DNA of 64,000 nt from RGIG3701 sp964438515 (GTDB lineage Bacteria > Planctomycetota > Planctomycetia > Pirellulales > Thermoguttaceae): assembly GCA_964438515.1 (NCBI GenBank), contig CAYTLK010000005.1, positions 34,077-98,076 on the forward strand. The letters are read 5' to 3'. This document shows, piece by piece, positions 44,901 through 53,864 of this stretch. Under the pieces are notes generated by a model. It had not been told where the DNA came from. It saw only the letters and a program-made list of their open reading frames with translations, and ran no database searches. The translations under genes and the position numbers were made by a program. Numbering within the stretch: position 1 is the stretch's first letter; each line of letters begins with the position of its first letter.

Positions 44901-45753
44901 TCGAAAAAGCGCCTTGGAGGGGATTGCGCACCAGAACAAACGGGATCTTGAATCGTTTCGGCGTCCTTCGGAACTTTCCACTGAATTTAACTCCAACTCT
45001 GAATCTGAATCCGAAATTCAGGCGCCTTCGGAGCGTTCCGCAGAGGAACTGACGACGCTTTTGGATGAAAAACGCACAAGTATCGAAACACTTACTTCCG
45101 AAATTACGGAAAAGGAGCTTAAACAGAAGGAACAGGCGGAAACGGAAGCAAAATTTAGTACGCTGCAGCAGAAAAAAGCGGAACTTGAGGCGCAGTCCAA
45201 ACGCTGGAAAAGCCTTTTTCAGACGCTGGGCGGCACACGAAACTCGCGTTCGGAGTCATTTGTGAATTACGTACAATATATTACACTCAAGCGGCTTTTG
45301 CACTGCGCGAACGAACAGCTGAAGCTTCTGAATCCTCGGTATTTACTGAAAGTGGATGATGAAGACCCGACAAAAATTGAGATTTGCGACAAAGCGCAGG
45401 CGGATGCGACGCGATCGGTCGAGACGATTTCAGGCGGCGAAACGTTCCTCGTCAGTATGGCGCTCGCGCTGGGACTCACGCAAATGGCGAGCCGAAAAGT
45501 GGAAATCGATTCGTTTTTCATCGACGAGGGTTTTGGGTCGCTGGCGGCGGACAAACTGAAAAACGCGCTGGATGTTTTAAAAACGTACAATCAAAATTCC
45601 GGAAAGCAGAAACTTATTGGAATCATCTCGCACGTGAGTTCGATTCACGAAGAAATCCCGACCGTCATTTCCGTCAAACCCTATCCCCCTTCAAATTTCA
45701 GCAAAATCGAAGGGGCGGGCGTGTACGAGAATTCGGAAGACGCATCTCGGTAA
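41929..45753 (+). CDS. sbcC: SbcC/Rad50-type nuclease-complex ATPase
   Basis: 1274 residues. Walker A ITGSNGAGKST is at 34-44. Two very long Glu/Lys/Gln-rich coiled coils flank a zinc hook (CPLC, residues 614-617, followed by GSTEHP). The C-terminal half of the ATPase has the signature SGGETFLVSMALALGL and Walker B DSFFIDEGFGSL. With SbcD it opens hairpin-capped or protein-blocked DNA ends. No sbcD gene is visible upstream or downstream, although the two are usually adjacent. The ribosome site before the ATG is poor. Confidence 0.93.
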   Translation: MFIEKIWLRNLASIRGTWTLDFTNPDYKNGIFAITGSNGAGKSTIMDAICLALYGKTPRLDTFNSQNDEIMSKGTRDCASEVTFRTEEGRFVVRWSHKRTQKNAKSETKKNIKAAFSEVTREFFEIPENARNRNDFHLLSSKKTEVGNLVEQHTGLTFPQFMQTAMLAQFQFEKFLKCVPKDRTEILETLTNTGVFRKLVDLAKIRAEISDTEIKTLTDQMSGIKILTQEEAAAFEAETAQLKTEKESVKKEVGALTVELELLKRWNELQIRIQEQKSTETQLQADEEAFAPDLQRLQRGQKARFVRKSASDFRAKQQFLEECRSKIEKLTLCIADLTKQQQEAENLLTQCVSAKEKAAKDLETEAPKILKARTLDTQIEAEDGQISQQKKEISDSETRQKTAEEKIKSAQKELETIQRKLLVLRGTLSPKMNEDFDPFQKEYSGIKTRIEEQLRRCEKWEQFSKDISDGNQKLAEFQKLFEDIQTVANLKEAAAIDASKELESVGKDFDAQLERRFQAEKNAKNDENVKIHLKNLEKILENVQKTHSDLQNLQKKKAENQKKLAQVSVDCSNAELSIKNLETEIQNLNEAQQKVRFLKNYEEERRHLQEGSRCPLCGSTEHPYIIHNPLEETNESELESERNTKIEEKKTFEAVLKSKQQAESQLRVELAADERSESERADDEQRFAAQLAEEYVFFELKTQLPPDVLKEFIDRKRLELADAEEKRTELLQEFKSVQESKICCEKRKKSLDDENRTAQENFQTQKSRLNTFQLQISEKEKQRDALSAEMFAESTRLEGSIQLFVPEFTLDSSSEAGSWTHVLAELKNLYDLQCEILNKKNEEEKKSTEIEKSTLELNSIQNSINEKRTSLSLKESQRRMLAEERFQVFERRSPNEEERRLKLAEQNAQKALDSANSAFQKIQSDLKHQSDEHRKTQTDENEALAELKTLEDEFTQLLLQQGFTDSADFDASNLSEEVLQTLEKTAGGLQARKSALEGIAHQNKRDLESFRRPSELSTEFNSNSESESEIQAPSERSAEELTTLLDEKRTSIETLTSEITEKELKQKEQAETEAKFSTLQQKKAELEAQSKRWKSLFQTLGGTRNSRSESFVNYVQYITLKRLLHCANEQLKLLNPRYLLKVDDEDPTKIEICDKAQADATRSVETISGGETFLVSMALALGLTQMASRKVEIDSFFIDEGFGSLAADKLKNALDVLKTYNQNSGKQKLIGIISHVSSIHEEIPTVISVKPYPPSNFSKIEGAGVYENSEDASR

Positions 45754-45872
45754 AAAATCGTTTTTTGCGGGATATTTTGCATAAAATTTAACCCAAAGTT
45801 AGAAATTCGTAGATATTTTACATCGAAAACGGTTCGCGACACGCACGCCCCCGAGGTGAAACCCGCGAGAAA

Positions 45873-45904
45873 CGAACATCCGAGCCGACCGAACATCGGA
45901 GCCG
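45873..45904 (+). repeat. 15-bp direct repeat in the 45754-46109 intergenic region
   Basis: CGAACATCCGAGCCG (45873-45887) and CGAACATCGGAGCCG (45890-45904) differ at one base. No gene is seen in the rest of this 356-bp gap except the promoter at 46010. Confidence 0.6.
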
Positions 45905-46009
45905 GCAAAACGTTCCGTTATGAATAAAAATTCAGCCGCAAATTTTGGCTGTCGTAAACTTTTTTTCTGTTAAAATTCAAATTTTTGCAAAAAATCACAC
46001 TTCCACACC

Positions 46010-46038
46010 TTGTAAAAAAGTTCTGCATTCGTTACAAT
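46010..46038 (+). promoter_or_regulatory. Sigma-70-type promoter
   Basis: TTGTAA (46010-46015), a 17-bp spacer and TACAAT (46033-46038) lie about 70 bp before the Gfo/Idh/MocA gene. Confidence 0.6.
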
Positions 46039-46109
46039 AACATTAATTGATGAATTTTATCAAATTTTACTGTCCCGCCTATATTTTCTATCAAACAAAG
46101 GAGAATTTT

Positions 46110-47399
46110 ATGTCCCATCAAAGCTTGAAACGCCGCGATTTTCTGAAAAGTATGGCCGCGGCCGGCGTTGCAGCGGTTCCAGCCGTTCTGCCTGGGAGCG
46201 TCCTTGGACTCGATGGAGCCATCGCGCCGAGCAACAAAATCGCGCTGGGCGCCATCGGTATTCAACACCGCGGGCTGCACGATCTTCATGTTTTTTTTAA
46301 TCGAAACGACATTCATTTTGTCGCCATTTGCGACATTCAAAAAAAGCAGCGTCTCGCAATTAAGGACCTTGCGGATCAGAAAAACGGCGACACGGCCTGC
46401 GCCATGTACCGCGACATGAACGACATGCTCGTCCATGACGACATCGACGCCGTTCTGATTGCGACGGGCGACCGCTGGCACTCGATGGCCTCCATCACGG
46501 CCGCAAAATACGGAAAAGACGTCTACTGCGAAAAGCCGCTTTCTTTGACGATCGACGAAAGTCGGGCGCTCGCAAACGCGGTGAATCGGTACGGAATCAT
46601 TTATCAGGCGGGAACCCAGCGTCGAAATATCGGAAACTTCCAGCTGGCGGCTGAAATTGCGGCGAGCGGAAAGCTCGGAAAACTCACGGAAGTACACGCA
46701 AACACTCTTTGGCCCGCCACGAAACACGACTGGCTCCCTGCGGAACCGGAACCTGCTGCGGACGATGTGGATTGGAATCTCTGGCTCGGTCCGTGTCCCT
46801 GGCGTCCGTACAACTCCTCGTACGTTGCGGGCGGATGGCGCGGACACTTCGATTTTCACGGCGGCGGAATCCTCGAATGGGGCTCTCACACCGTCGACCT
46901 CTGTCAGTGGGCTGCGCAAAAAGACAAAACGGCGCCCGTCAAATACACCCCTCAGTTCAACGCCGACGGTTCGAAGGGCGGCGAGGTTTACGCCTGGTAC
47001 GACGACGGACTCAAACTCGTGATGCGTTCTGACGGCTGGCTCGGTCTCGGAACCTGTTCGGCGCGTTACGTCGGGGAAGAAGGGTGGGTCGAAACCGGCG
47101 ACAGCGGCAGAATGGCCGTCTCGTCCGACGCACTCCGAAGCGAGCTGAAATATTTCGGTATGCCGGGAACCTCACCTGACACGCACATCGCCGAATTCTG
47201 CGAATGCGTCAAAACCCGACGAAATCCTTCTGCAAACGTGAACGTCGCGGCTCAGTCGCACATCGCGTCGCACTGCGCGTACATCGCCTGGCAGCTCGGA
47301 CGGACTGTCGAGTTTGATCCGCAAAAAGAAGTCTTTTTGAATGATGAAGACGCAAATCGTATGAAGAGTCGGTCGCTCCGCGCGCCGTACAGCTTCTGA
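46110..47399 (+). CDS. Tat-exported Gfo/Idh/MocA-family oxidoreductase
   Basis: 429 residues from the ATG at 46110, which has AAAGGAG 6-12 nt upstream; the frame opens earlier at 46047 without a ribosome site. LKRRDFLKSMAAAGVAAVP is a twin-arginine signal. The NAD(P)-binding Rossmann part follows (IALGAIGIQHRGLHD; FVAICDIQ), then DVYCEKPLSLTIDESR with the family EKP catalytic Lys. The C-terminal alpha/beta domain includes WRGHFDFHGGGILEWGSHTVDL, where His is the usual proton donor. Such enzymes oxidise or reduce sugars and inositols; many planctomycete copies are exported. The substrate cannot be told. Downstream is the HEAT-repeat gene. Confidence 0.92.
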   Translation: MSHQSLKRRDFLKSMAAAGVAAVPAVLPGSVLGLDGAIAPSNKIALGAIGIQHRGLHDLHVFFNRNDIHFVAICDIQKKQRLAIKDLADQKNGDTACAMYRDMNDMLVHDDIDAVLIATGDRWHSMASITAAKYGKDVYCEKPLSLTIDESRALANAVNRYGIIYQAGTQRRNIGNFQLAAEIAASGKLGKLTEVHANTLWPATKHDWLPAEPEPAADDVDWNLWLGPCPWRPYNSSYVAGGWRGHFDFHGGGILEWGSHTVDLCQWAAQKDKTAPVKYTPQFNADGSKGGEVYAWYDDGLKLVMRSDGWLGLGTCSARYVGEEGWVETGDSGRMAVSSDALRSELKYFGMPGTSPDTHIAEFCECVKTRRNPSANVNVAAQSHIASHCAYIAWQLGRTVEFDPQKEVFLNDEDANRMKSRSLRAPYSF

Positions 47400-47567
47400 T
47401 GTTTCGAGTTTTCAAACACTTTTTCGCGTTTTTCGAGTTTTGTGAGTTTTGCGAAATTTTCGGGACTCCGATTCTGGAACTTTCACCGAGAAAGAACCTG
47501 TTTGAAATATGCACATTGTTTAAAAGATTTTCTTTCATAAAAATTTGAATAATATACGGAGTTCAAA

Positions 47568-49610
47568 ATGATAAAAAAATACACCCTCCTTCCGATACTC
47601 GCCCTTTTGGTGCTTGTTTTTACGACGTTTCATGCGTTTGCCGAAATCGACGCAGCAAAAGAAAACGCGATTCTTTCTGCCGTGGATGAAAGCATCCTCA
47701 TCGAGACGATCCAGCAGGACGGAACGACGGAAGACGATATTTTCTACAAAGGAATCGCGTGCCGTCGTTTGGCCGTCATTGGAAAAGAAGACGCCGTTCC
47801 GGCTCTCGCGAAAATGCTTCCCGGCGACGTGCGTTTGAGCGATTTTGCACGTTACGCACTCGAAGCGATGCCGTTCGAAAGCGTGAACAAAGTGTTGCTG
47901 GACGGCGCGCAGAACATCGAACCCAAAACACAGCGTCTCGGCTGCATTTTGTCGCTCGGAGTCCGCGGCTGCGTCGAAGCGGTACCGGTTTTAAAGAATA
48001 TCGTTCAGAATCCGAAAACGACCTGCGACAAAAAAGCGGCGTACGCGGCTCTCGGAATGATTGCGGCGGAAGACGCTGCAAACTTCCTCATGGAATGCGC
48101 AAAAACGACGTCGGAAGACGAAATTTACCTCGTTCGGAAACGTCTTGCGGACGCGCTGCTGGATTCGGCGGTATCGTTCGAAAAAGCGGGAAATTCTGCA
48201 AAAGCAATCGAAATTTACGACTCGGTTGTGGTTCCGTGTTTCCCGGTGTACGCGCAGAAAGCGGGTGCGTACCACGCGCTTCTCGCCCGAAAAGCACAAG
48301 GGGTGGAAATCCTGATTTCGAAGCTGGAATCTCCCAAACAGTGCTGTTTCACCGGCGGACTGAAAACGGTTCGTGAGTTTGGGCCGGAAGACGGCGAAGC
48401 GGTGACGAAAGCGTGCATCGCGGAACTCGCAAAACTCCCGGTTGAACGCCGCGCGCTCGTCGTTCGTGCGTTGGGGGACCGAACGGATGACGCAAGTCGG
48501 ACGCTTGTTTTCCCGGTGTTGAAGGACCTCGTTCGGTCGGGCGAGCCGGCGATGAAAATTGCGGCGATTCAAGCTCTGAAAAAAGTCGGAACGCTCAGTC
48601 CGATGGAAACGATTCAGGCGTTTGCGGACGCGATTCCTGCTGCGGACGCTGAAATGCGTCAGGAACAGCTCGACGCAATGGTCGCGACGGCTTCCGCTCT
48701 GAAATGCGCAAAAGTGGATGCGTTTCTCGTTTCGAATATCGCGAACGTTCCGCTTGACGACCCGGCGCTCGCAAGTGCGTTCTTCCAGGTCCTCGAAAAT
48801 CGACGCGTCGCGGCTGCGGGTCCGGAACTTGTGAAAATCGCAAATATCGCGGGAATCAATGCACAGGTGCGCGACCGTGTTCTCGGCGCACTCTCGGAAA
48901 TCGTGACGCTCGACAGTCTGAATCTGCTCGTCGAGGCGCTGAACGGCGAAACCGACGATGGAAAAGTGGCGTGGATTCTTCGTGCCGCATGCACCCGTTT
49001 GCCGCGCGAGGAGTGTGCAAAAGCCGTGGAAAAAATGTTTGCCGAAACCTCCGACGTGACGGAAAAAGGAAAGCTTATCACGCTTCTGAAGCAGATCGGC
49101 GGAAAGTCGGCGCTCGATTGCGTCGAAAAAGCGTGCTGGGACCCCGCGACGGCCGACGTTGCGACCCAAACGCTTGGAACGTGGAACACGCCGGACGATG
49201 CGCTCGATGTGGCGGCCGCCTGTTTGAAAATTGCACAAGAATCGACGGAAGAACGGTTCCAGATTCGTGGAATTCGCAGTTACATTCGTATTCCGCGTCA
49301 GTTCGATCTTCCGAAGGAGAAGAAGTTTGAGATGTGCAAAATTGCGTTCGACGCGGCAAAGCGGCCGCAGGACAAACTTTTGATTTTTGAGGTTTTCACG
49401 CGAGTGATTGACGTTGCGAGCGCGCAGGCGGCGATGGAATACGCATCGGACCCGGCTTTCAAAGAAATTGCGTGTGAAACGGTGATTGCGATTGCGAAGA
49501 AATTTACAGGAAAATCAGAAGAATTCAAAGCGATTTTGAAAAAGGTTTCCGAAACTTCCGAGAATTATGAAGTCATCGGGAGTGCGGAAGAAATCATGGA
49601 ACGCATGTAG
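47568..49610 (+). CDS. Secreted HEAT-repeat protein
   Basis: 680 residues with a signal peptide ending near HAFAEID. The rest is a run of ~30-40-residue alpha-helical repeats of the HEAT/PBS-lyase kind (ACRRLAVIGKEDAVPALAKM; GCILSLGVRGCVEAVPVLKN; ALGMIAAEDAANFLMECA), giving a curved scaffold throughout. No enzyme domain is seen. Similar proteins in planctomycetes often sit beside Tat-exported Gfo/Idh/MocA oxidoreductases, as here. A role as a periplasmic binding scaffold is an inference. Confidence 0.85.
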   Translation: MIKKYTLLPILALLVLVFTTFHAFAEIDAAKENAILSAVDESILIETIQQDGTTEDDIFYKGIACRRLAVIGKEDAVPALAKMLPGDVRLSDFARYALEAMPFESVNKVLLDGAQNIEPKTQRLGCILSLGVRGCVEAVPVLKNIVQNPKTTCDKKAAYAALGMIAAEDAANFLMECAKTTSEDEIYLVRKRLADALLDSAVSFEKAGNSAKAIEIYDSVVVPCFPVYAQKAGAYHALLARKAQGVEILISKLESPKQCCFTGGLKTVREFGPEDGEAVTKACIAELAKLPVERRALVVRALGDRTDDASRTLVFPVLKDLVRSGEPAMKIAAIQALKKVGTLSPMETIQAFADAIPAADAEMRQEQLDAMVATASALKCAKVDAFLVSNIANVPLDDPALASAFFQVLENRRVAAAGPELVKIANIAGINAQVRDRVLGALSEIVTLDSLNLLVEALNGETDDGKVAWILRAACTRLPREECAKAVEKMFAETSDVTEKGKLITLLKQIGGKSALDCVEKACWDPATADVATQTLGTWNTPDDALDVAAACLKIAQESTEERFQIRGIRSYIRIPRQFDLPKEKKFEMCKIAFDAAKRPQDKLLIFEVFTRVIDVASAQAAMEYASDPAFKEIACETVIAIAKKFTGKSEEFKAILKKVSETSENYEVIGSAEEIMERM

Positions 49611-49671
49611 ATTCTATTCTGTATACTTATTGCGATTCCATCTGCTATTTTGAAAAAATCGGCGAATTTCG

Positions 49672-49707
49672 TTTTGGAGTGCGGGGGCTTGCTTTCGCAC
49701 TCCAAAA
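49672..49707 (+). terminator. Hairpin after the HEAT-repeat gene
   Basis: TTTTGGAGTGCG (49672-49683) and CGCACTCCAAAA (49696-49707) are a perfect 12-bp inverted repeat about 60 bp after the stop. The remaining 49611-49994 stretch otherwise holds only the PPase promoter. Confidence 0.65.
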
Positions 49708-49871
49708 ATGTTTGCGTCCTCATAGGCGGGCACCGACGATTTGAATCTAGAATAATTTTCAAAACTCTCCCGTTTTCTCTGGAAAATCTGTTATTTCTGT
49801 TGTAAACTGCGTAAGGTGCGGAATTTTTTCAGAAAATTTCGGAATAATCCTCAAAGTTCCTCCCCCCCTGC

Positions 49872-49899
49872 TTGACAAATTTCGGCATTGTAATATAGT
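49872..49899 (+). promoter_or_regulatory. Strong promoter of the pyrophosphatase gene
   Basis: TTGACA (49872-49877), a 16-bp spacer and TATAGT (49894-49899) precede the gene by about 95 bp. Confidence 0.7.
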
Positions 49900-49994
49900 A
49901 TTATGATAATTGGGTAAGTTTTTTACCCCTATATACAGATTATACTAATGTTTCTATAATTTCATCCTTTTGTTTGAATTGGGAGAAAATCAAG

Positions 49995-52900
49995 ATGAAA
50001 AAATCCCTCTGGCGTCACTTTCTCGCTTTAGCCGCTATGACGGCTTTTGCTGGAATGACTATCGCTCAGGACGCAGCCGCACCCGCTCCGGCTCCAGAAG
50101 CAGCACCCGCTGCTGTTGTTGAAGCGGCACCCGCTGCTGTTGAAGCGGCTCCGGCTGTTGTTGAAGCGGCTCCGGCTGCCGTTGAAGTTACTGCTGAAGT
50201 TCCTGCAGNNNNNNNNNNNNNNNNNNNNNNNNNNNNNNNNNNNNNNNNNNNNNNNNNNNNNNNNNNNNNNNNNNNNNNNNNNNNNNNNNNNNNNNNNNNN
50301 NNNNNNNNGCTGTTGTTGAAGCGGCTCCGGCTGCCGTTGAAGTTACTGCTGAAGTTCCTGCAGTTGAAAACGCGACTGCAACCGTTGCAGTTGAAAACGC
50401 GACTGCGAACGAAGCGACCGAAGAAGCCGCTCCGGTTGCTGAAGGAAGCAAATGCCCCTGCAGCAATCCTTACTTCTGCTTCTGGCTTTGTGCTTTGGTC
50501 GGTTCCATCCTGGCACTGATTTTTGCCGTCATTTTCTACAAAAACATGATGAAAGCGGACGAAGGAAACGAAGAAATGATTTCCATCGCCGCAGCCGTCC
50601 GTGAAGGCGCAAACGCCTATCTGTGGCAGCAGTACAAAGTGGTTTTCTGGGCCTTCGTCGTCATTTGGGCGTTCCTGATGTTCCTGGCTTTCGGCCTCGG
50701 CGTCCAGAACAAAATCGTCCCGTTTGCCTTCCTCACCGGCGGTTTCTTCTCCGGTCTGGCAGGCTGGTGCGGAATGAAAACCGCGACCCAGGCTTCCTCT
50801 CGTACCGCCGCCGGCGCCATGAAATCCCTCAACCAGGGGCTTCAGGTCGCGTTCCGTTCCGGCGCTGTGATGGGTCTGACCGTGGTCGGTCTTGGTCTTC
50901 TCGACATCGTGCTTTGGTTCGGCGCTCTGTACTGGGTCTTCCCGCAGTTCGGTTGGGAAATGTCCCTCACGGAAATCACCGTTGTCATGCTTTGCTTCGG
51001 AATGGGTGCTTCCACTCAGGCGTTGTTCGCACGTGTTGGCGGCGGTATCTACACCAAAGCTGCTGACGTCGGCGCTGACCTCGTCGGAAAAGTCGAAGCC
51101 GGTATTCCGGAAGACGACAAACGTAACCCCGCAACCATCGCGGATAACGTCGGCGACAACGTCGGTGACGTCGCGGGTATGGGCGCTGACCTTTACGAAT
51201 CCTACTGCGGATCCATTCTTTCCTCCGCTGCGTTGGGCGTTGCCGCCTACGCCGCCATGGGTGGTGGAACCGACATCCAGATGAAAGCCCTCTTCCTCCC
51301 GATTCTTATCGCGACGGTCGGTGTGGTTCTTTCCATTCTCGGTATTTTCCTCGTTCGTACGGACGAAAAAGCGGACCAAGGCGTCCTCCTCAAAGCTCTG
51401 GCGAAAGGCGTCAACCTTCCGTCTATCCTCATCGCAGTTGCTGCCTATTTCATCGCCAATCAGCTGATGGAAGGTTCTGCGAAACAAATCGGTTTCTCCG
51501 TCATCACAGGTCTGGTCGCAGGCTGGCTGATCGGTAAATGGACTGAATATCGTACATCCTACGAATACAAACCCACTCAGTCGATCGCCAACCAGGGTAA
51601 AACCGGTCCGGCCACCGTCATCATTGCGGGTATTGCGGAAGGTATGTTCAGCACGTGGGCACCGGTCGTCATCGTTGGTATCGCCACGATTCTCGCTTTC
51701 GGTTTCGCCACGGGTTTCAAATTCGACGAAGTGAAACTCTTCGCTCTGGGCCTCTACGGTGTTGGTATCGCTGCTGTCGGTATGCTTTCCACGCTGGGCG
51801 TCACCCTCGCCACCGATGCTTACGGCCCGATCGCCGATAACGCAGGCGGAAACGCGGAAATGTCCGAACTGGCTCCTGAAGTTCGTGAACGTACGGACGC
51901 TTTGGACTCCCTCGGAAACACGACCGCTGCAACTGGTAAAGGTTTCGCAATCGGTTCTGCCGCTTTGACCGCACTCGCTCTTCTCGCCGCTTACGTCGAA
52001 GAAGTCCGCGTTGGTTTCGAACGCTGGGGCGCCACCGCTGTTGTTGAACTCGAAAAAGACGCGGCCAATCAGCCTGGTTACTACAAAGTGGCCAGCAACT
52101 TCGTCGTCTACTATGAAGGCAAAGAAGCAACGGAAGCTGCGAAAAAAGATTCCAAGTCGGAATACTTCCCCGAGTCTTTCCTCGTTTTGCCCAGCCAGGC
52201 GAAGAATCCGTCCGAAGACACTCCGATTTTCAAGGGCGCAAAATTTGCCCAAGATGCAGAGATTCCCTATATTCAGGATGCTGACGGCAAAAATCTGAAC
52301 GTTAAAGAAGGCGACACGATTACGTGGAAATTCTCCAACGCAGCGTGGAACTCTATTGAAGCCAAAAAAGTCCCGGTTGCCATTTCCAGCGACTTGGCTG
52401 AAGTGATTCCGTTTGTTCCGTTTACTGCCGAAGACAAGCCTGACATGGTTACCGTCAAGAGTGCGAACATGATGGACTGGATGAACTTCTACTCCTGCAA
52501 CCTGCTGAACCCGAAGGTTCTCGTTGGTATTTTCATGGGCGCCATGGCGGTCTTCGTCTTCGGCGCAATGACGATGATGGCTGTCGGTCGTGCCGCTTCC
52601 GGTATGGTTGAAGAAGTCCGTCGTCAGTTCCGTGAAATCCCCGGAATCATGGAATACAAAAACAAACCTGACTACAAACGTCCGGTTGCTATTTCCACGA
52701 AAGCGGCTCAGAAGGAAATGATTGTTCCGTCCATGCTCGGACTGATTCTCCCGATCGTCGTTGGACTCCTCCTCGGCGTCACGGGCGTCATCGGTTTGCT
52801 CGTGGGTGCTTTGACCTCCGGATTCTGCGTCGCTGTTTACATGGCGAACGCCGGTGGTGCGTGGGACAATGCGAAGAAATACGTCGAAGCGAACATTGAT

Positions 52901-53074
52901 CCGTCTCTCGGCGGCAAGAAGTCTGAAGTTCACAAAGCAACCGTCGTGGGCGACACCGTCGGCGACCCCTTCAAAGACACCACTGGTCCGTCTTTGAACA
53001 TCATCATCAAACTGATGAGCATGGTCTCCGTGGTTGCAGCTGGTCTGATCGTTCGTTACTACCTGCATTTCTAA
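49995..53074 (+). CDS. hppA: Membrane-bound ion-translocating pyrophosphatase, K+-dependent type, with periplasmic N-terminal extension
   Basis: It couples PPi hydrolysis to Na+ or H+ pumping. The ATG at 49995 opens a signal-peptide-like start (HFLALAAMTAFAG) and an Ala/Pro/Val/Glu-rich linker interrupted by a 100-N gap. If the duplicated 55-mer around the gap is collapsed, the coding length is 2925 nt, in frame, for 974 residues. The core is canonical: GADLVGKVEAGIPEDDKRNP, ADNVGDNVGDVAGMGADLYE and a C-terminal GDTVGDPFKDTTGPS. GNTTAATGKG has Ala where K+-independent enzymes have Lys, which marks the K+-dependent class. A soluble stretch of ~150-170 residues between GSAALTALALLAAYVEEV and LLNPKVLVG is unusual. 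It lies upstream of the Rnf operon. Confidence 0.93.
50154..50363 (+). repeat. 55-nt direct repeat flanking the gap
   Basis: 50154-50208 and 50309-50363 are identical over 55 nt, starting GCTGTTGTTGAAGCGGCTCC. Both encode the same part of the Ala/Pro/Val/Glu linker in the same codon phase. Confidence 0.9.
50209..50308. other. Assembly gap (100 N)
   Basis: Exactly 100 N, a conventional placeholder rather than a measured length. It falls in the repetitive linker of the pyrophosphatase gene. Confidence 0.98.
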
Positions 53075-53111
53075 TTCAGAAACGTACGCGATAAGATTTC
53101 GTTGAAAATTC

Positions 53112-53144
53112 GAGAGCGTCTGGTTTTCCAGGCGCTCTTTTTTT
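53112..53144 (+). terminator. Rho-independent terminator of hppA
   Basis: GAGCGTCTGG (53114-53123), a TTTT loop and CCAGGCGCTC (53128-53137) are followed by seven T, 40 bp after the stop. Confidence 0.92.
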
Positions 53145-53342
53145 GCACAACTCTCCCAAAGGTTCAGCTCACAGAGGTTCTGACGCGGAGAGATACAATT
53201 TTGCTTCCCTTGCGGTAAAATCGCAGGGGCGCTCCCAGCCCAAAGATCCCCCGATTCTGGCGGTTTAATCAAATCAAAAAACAAAAAAACAAAAAAACAG
53301 TAAAATTTTATTCATTCTGAGAAAAAATATCGGCCCCGGTCC

Positions 53343-53370
53343 TTGACAGATTCTGAAAAAACTGCAAAAT
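53343..53370 (+). promoter_or_regulatory. Promoter of the rnf operon
   Basis: TTGACA (53343-53348) with CAAAAT (53365-53370) after a 16-bp spacer lies about 95 bp before the first gene of the operon. The rest of the 53075-53465 gap holds the hppA terminator and no gene. Confidence 0.55.
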
Positions 53371-53465
53371 AGTGTTGATTAGCGTAAAAACCGCCGAACG
53401 TTCGTACGGTACGCGAAACCAACTCCCGCCGTGTCGGTTGAAGACCTGTTAAAGGAACCCTCCTG

Positions 53466-53864
53466 ATGGAATCGCAGGAAACTAAAATTTGCAACGATTT
53501 TCGTTCCGATGAAGATCTGCCGCTCTATGAACCTTGCGGCACGCCGAACGGCACACATTTCGCCTCTCCTTGCGACGCTTGCGGGATGCGGGACTGTCCG
53601 ACTCGCGGCCTCGTGACGGAAGAAATGATGCAGGAAGCGTCCGCAAACGCGCTGTCGCCCGTACAGATGGTCGTTTCGTGCGTCTCTGTGTTTCTCGTTC
53701 CGCTTTTTTGTGCGCTCGCAGGGGTTGTTTTTTGGAATCAGTACAAAATATTCGGTCTCACTCCAGAGTGCGGGGCCGTGGCGGGCGCGCTGATCGGGTT
53801 TCTGTCTGGAATGATTATTGTACAATTTTGTTTGAAATTGTTGAGGTTTAGGAATGGCTCGTGA
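53466..53864 (+). CDS. Small Cys-rich two-span membrane protein heading the rnf operon
   Basis: 132 residues; AAAGGAA lies upstream. The N-terminal ~60 residues are soluble and contain Cys 9, 24, 36, 39 and 44, with CDACGMRDC resembling a metal- or Fe-S-binding knuckle. Two membrane spans follow (about 66-88 and 100-122). Its end overlaps the rnfC start by 11 bp, so it is translationally linked to the Rnf complex. In position and topology it recalls RseC-type (SoxR-reducing) proteins found next to rnf genes in other phyla, but I do not see clear sequence identity. An accessory or assembly role for Rnf is inferred. Confidence 0.75.
   Translation: MESQETKICNDFRSDEDLPLYEPCGTPNGTHFASPCDACGMRDCPTRGLVTEEMMQEASANALSPVQMVVSCVSVFLVPLFCALAGVVFWNQYKIFGLTPECGAVAGALIGFLSGMIIVQFCLKLLRFRNGS

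Noticed and set aside
47991..49238. Minus-strand open frame over the HEAT-repeat gene
   Set aside because: Arg/Phe-rich shadow with no domain.
50066..53284. A 1072-codon open frame on the minus strand across the pyrophosphatase gene
   Set aside because: It is antisense to a fully conserved gene, crosses the N gap, and is rich in His/Asp/Asn in the pattern of a shadow frame; no domain is recognisable.
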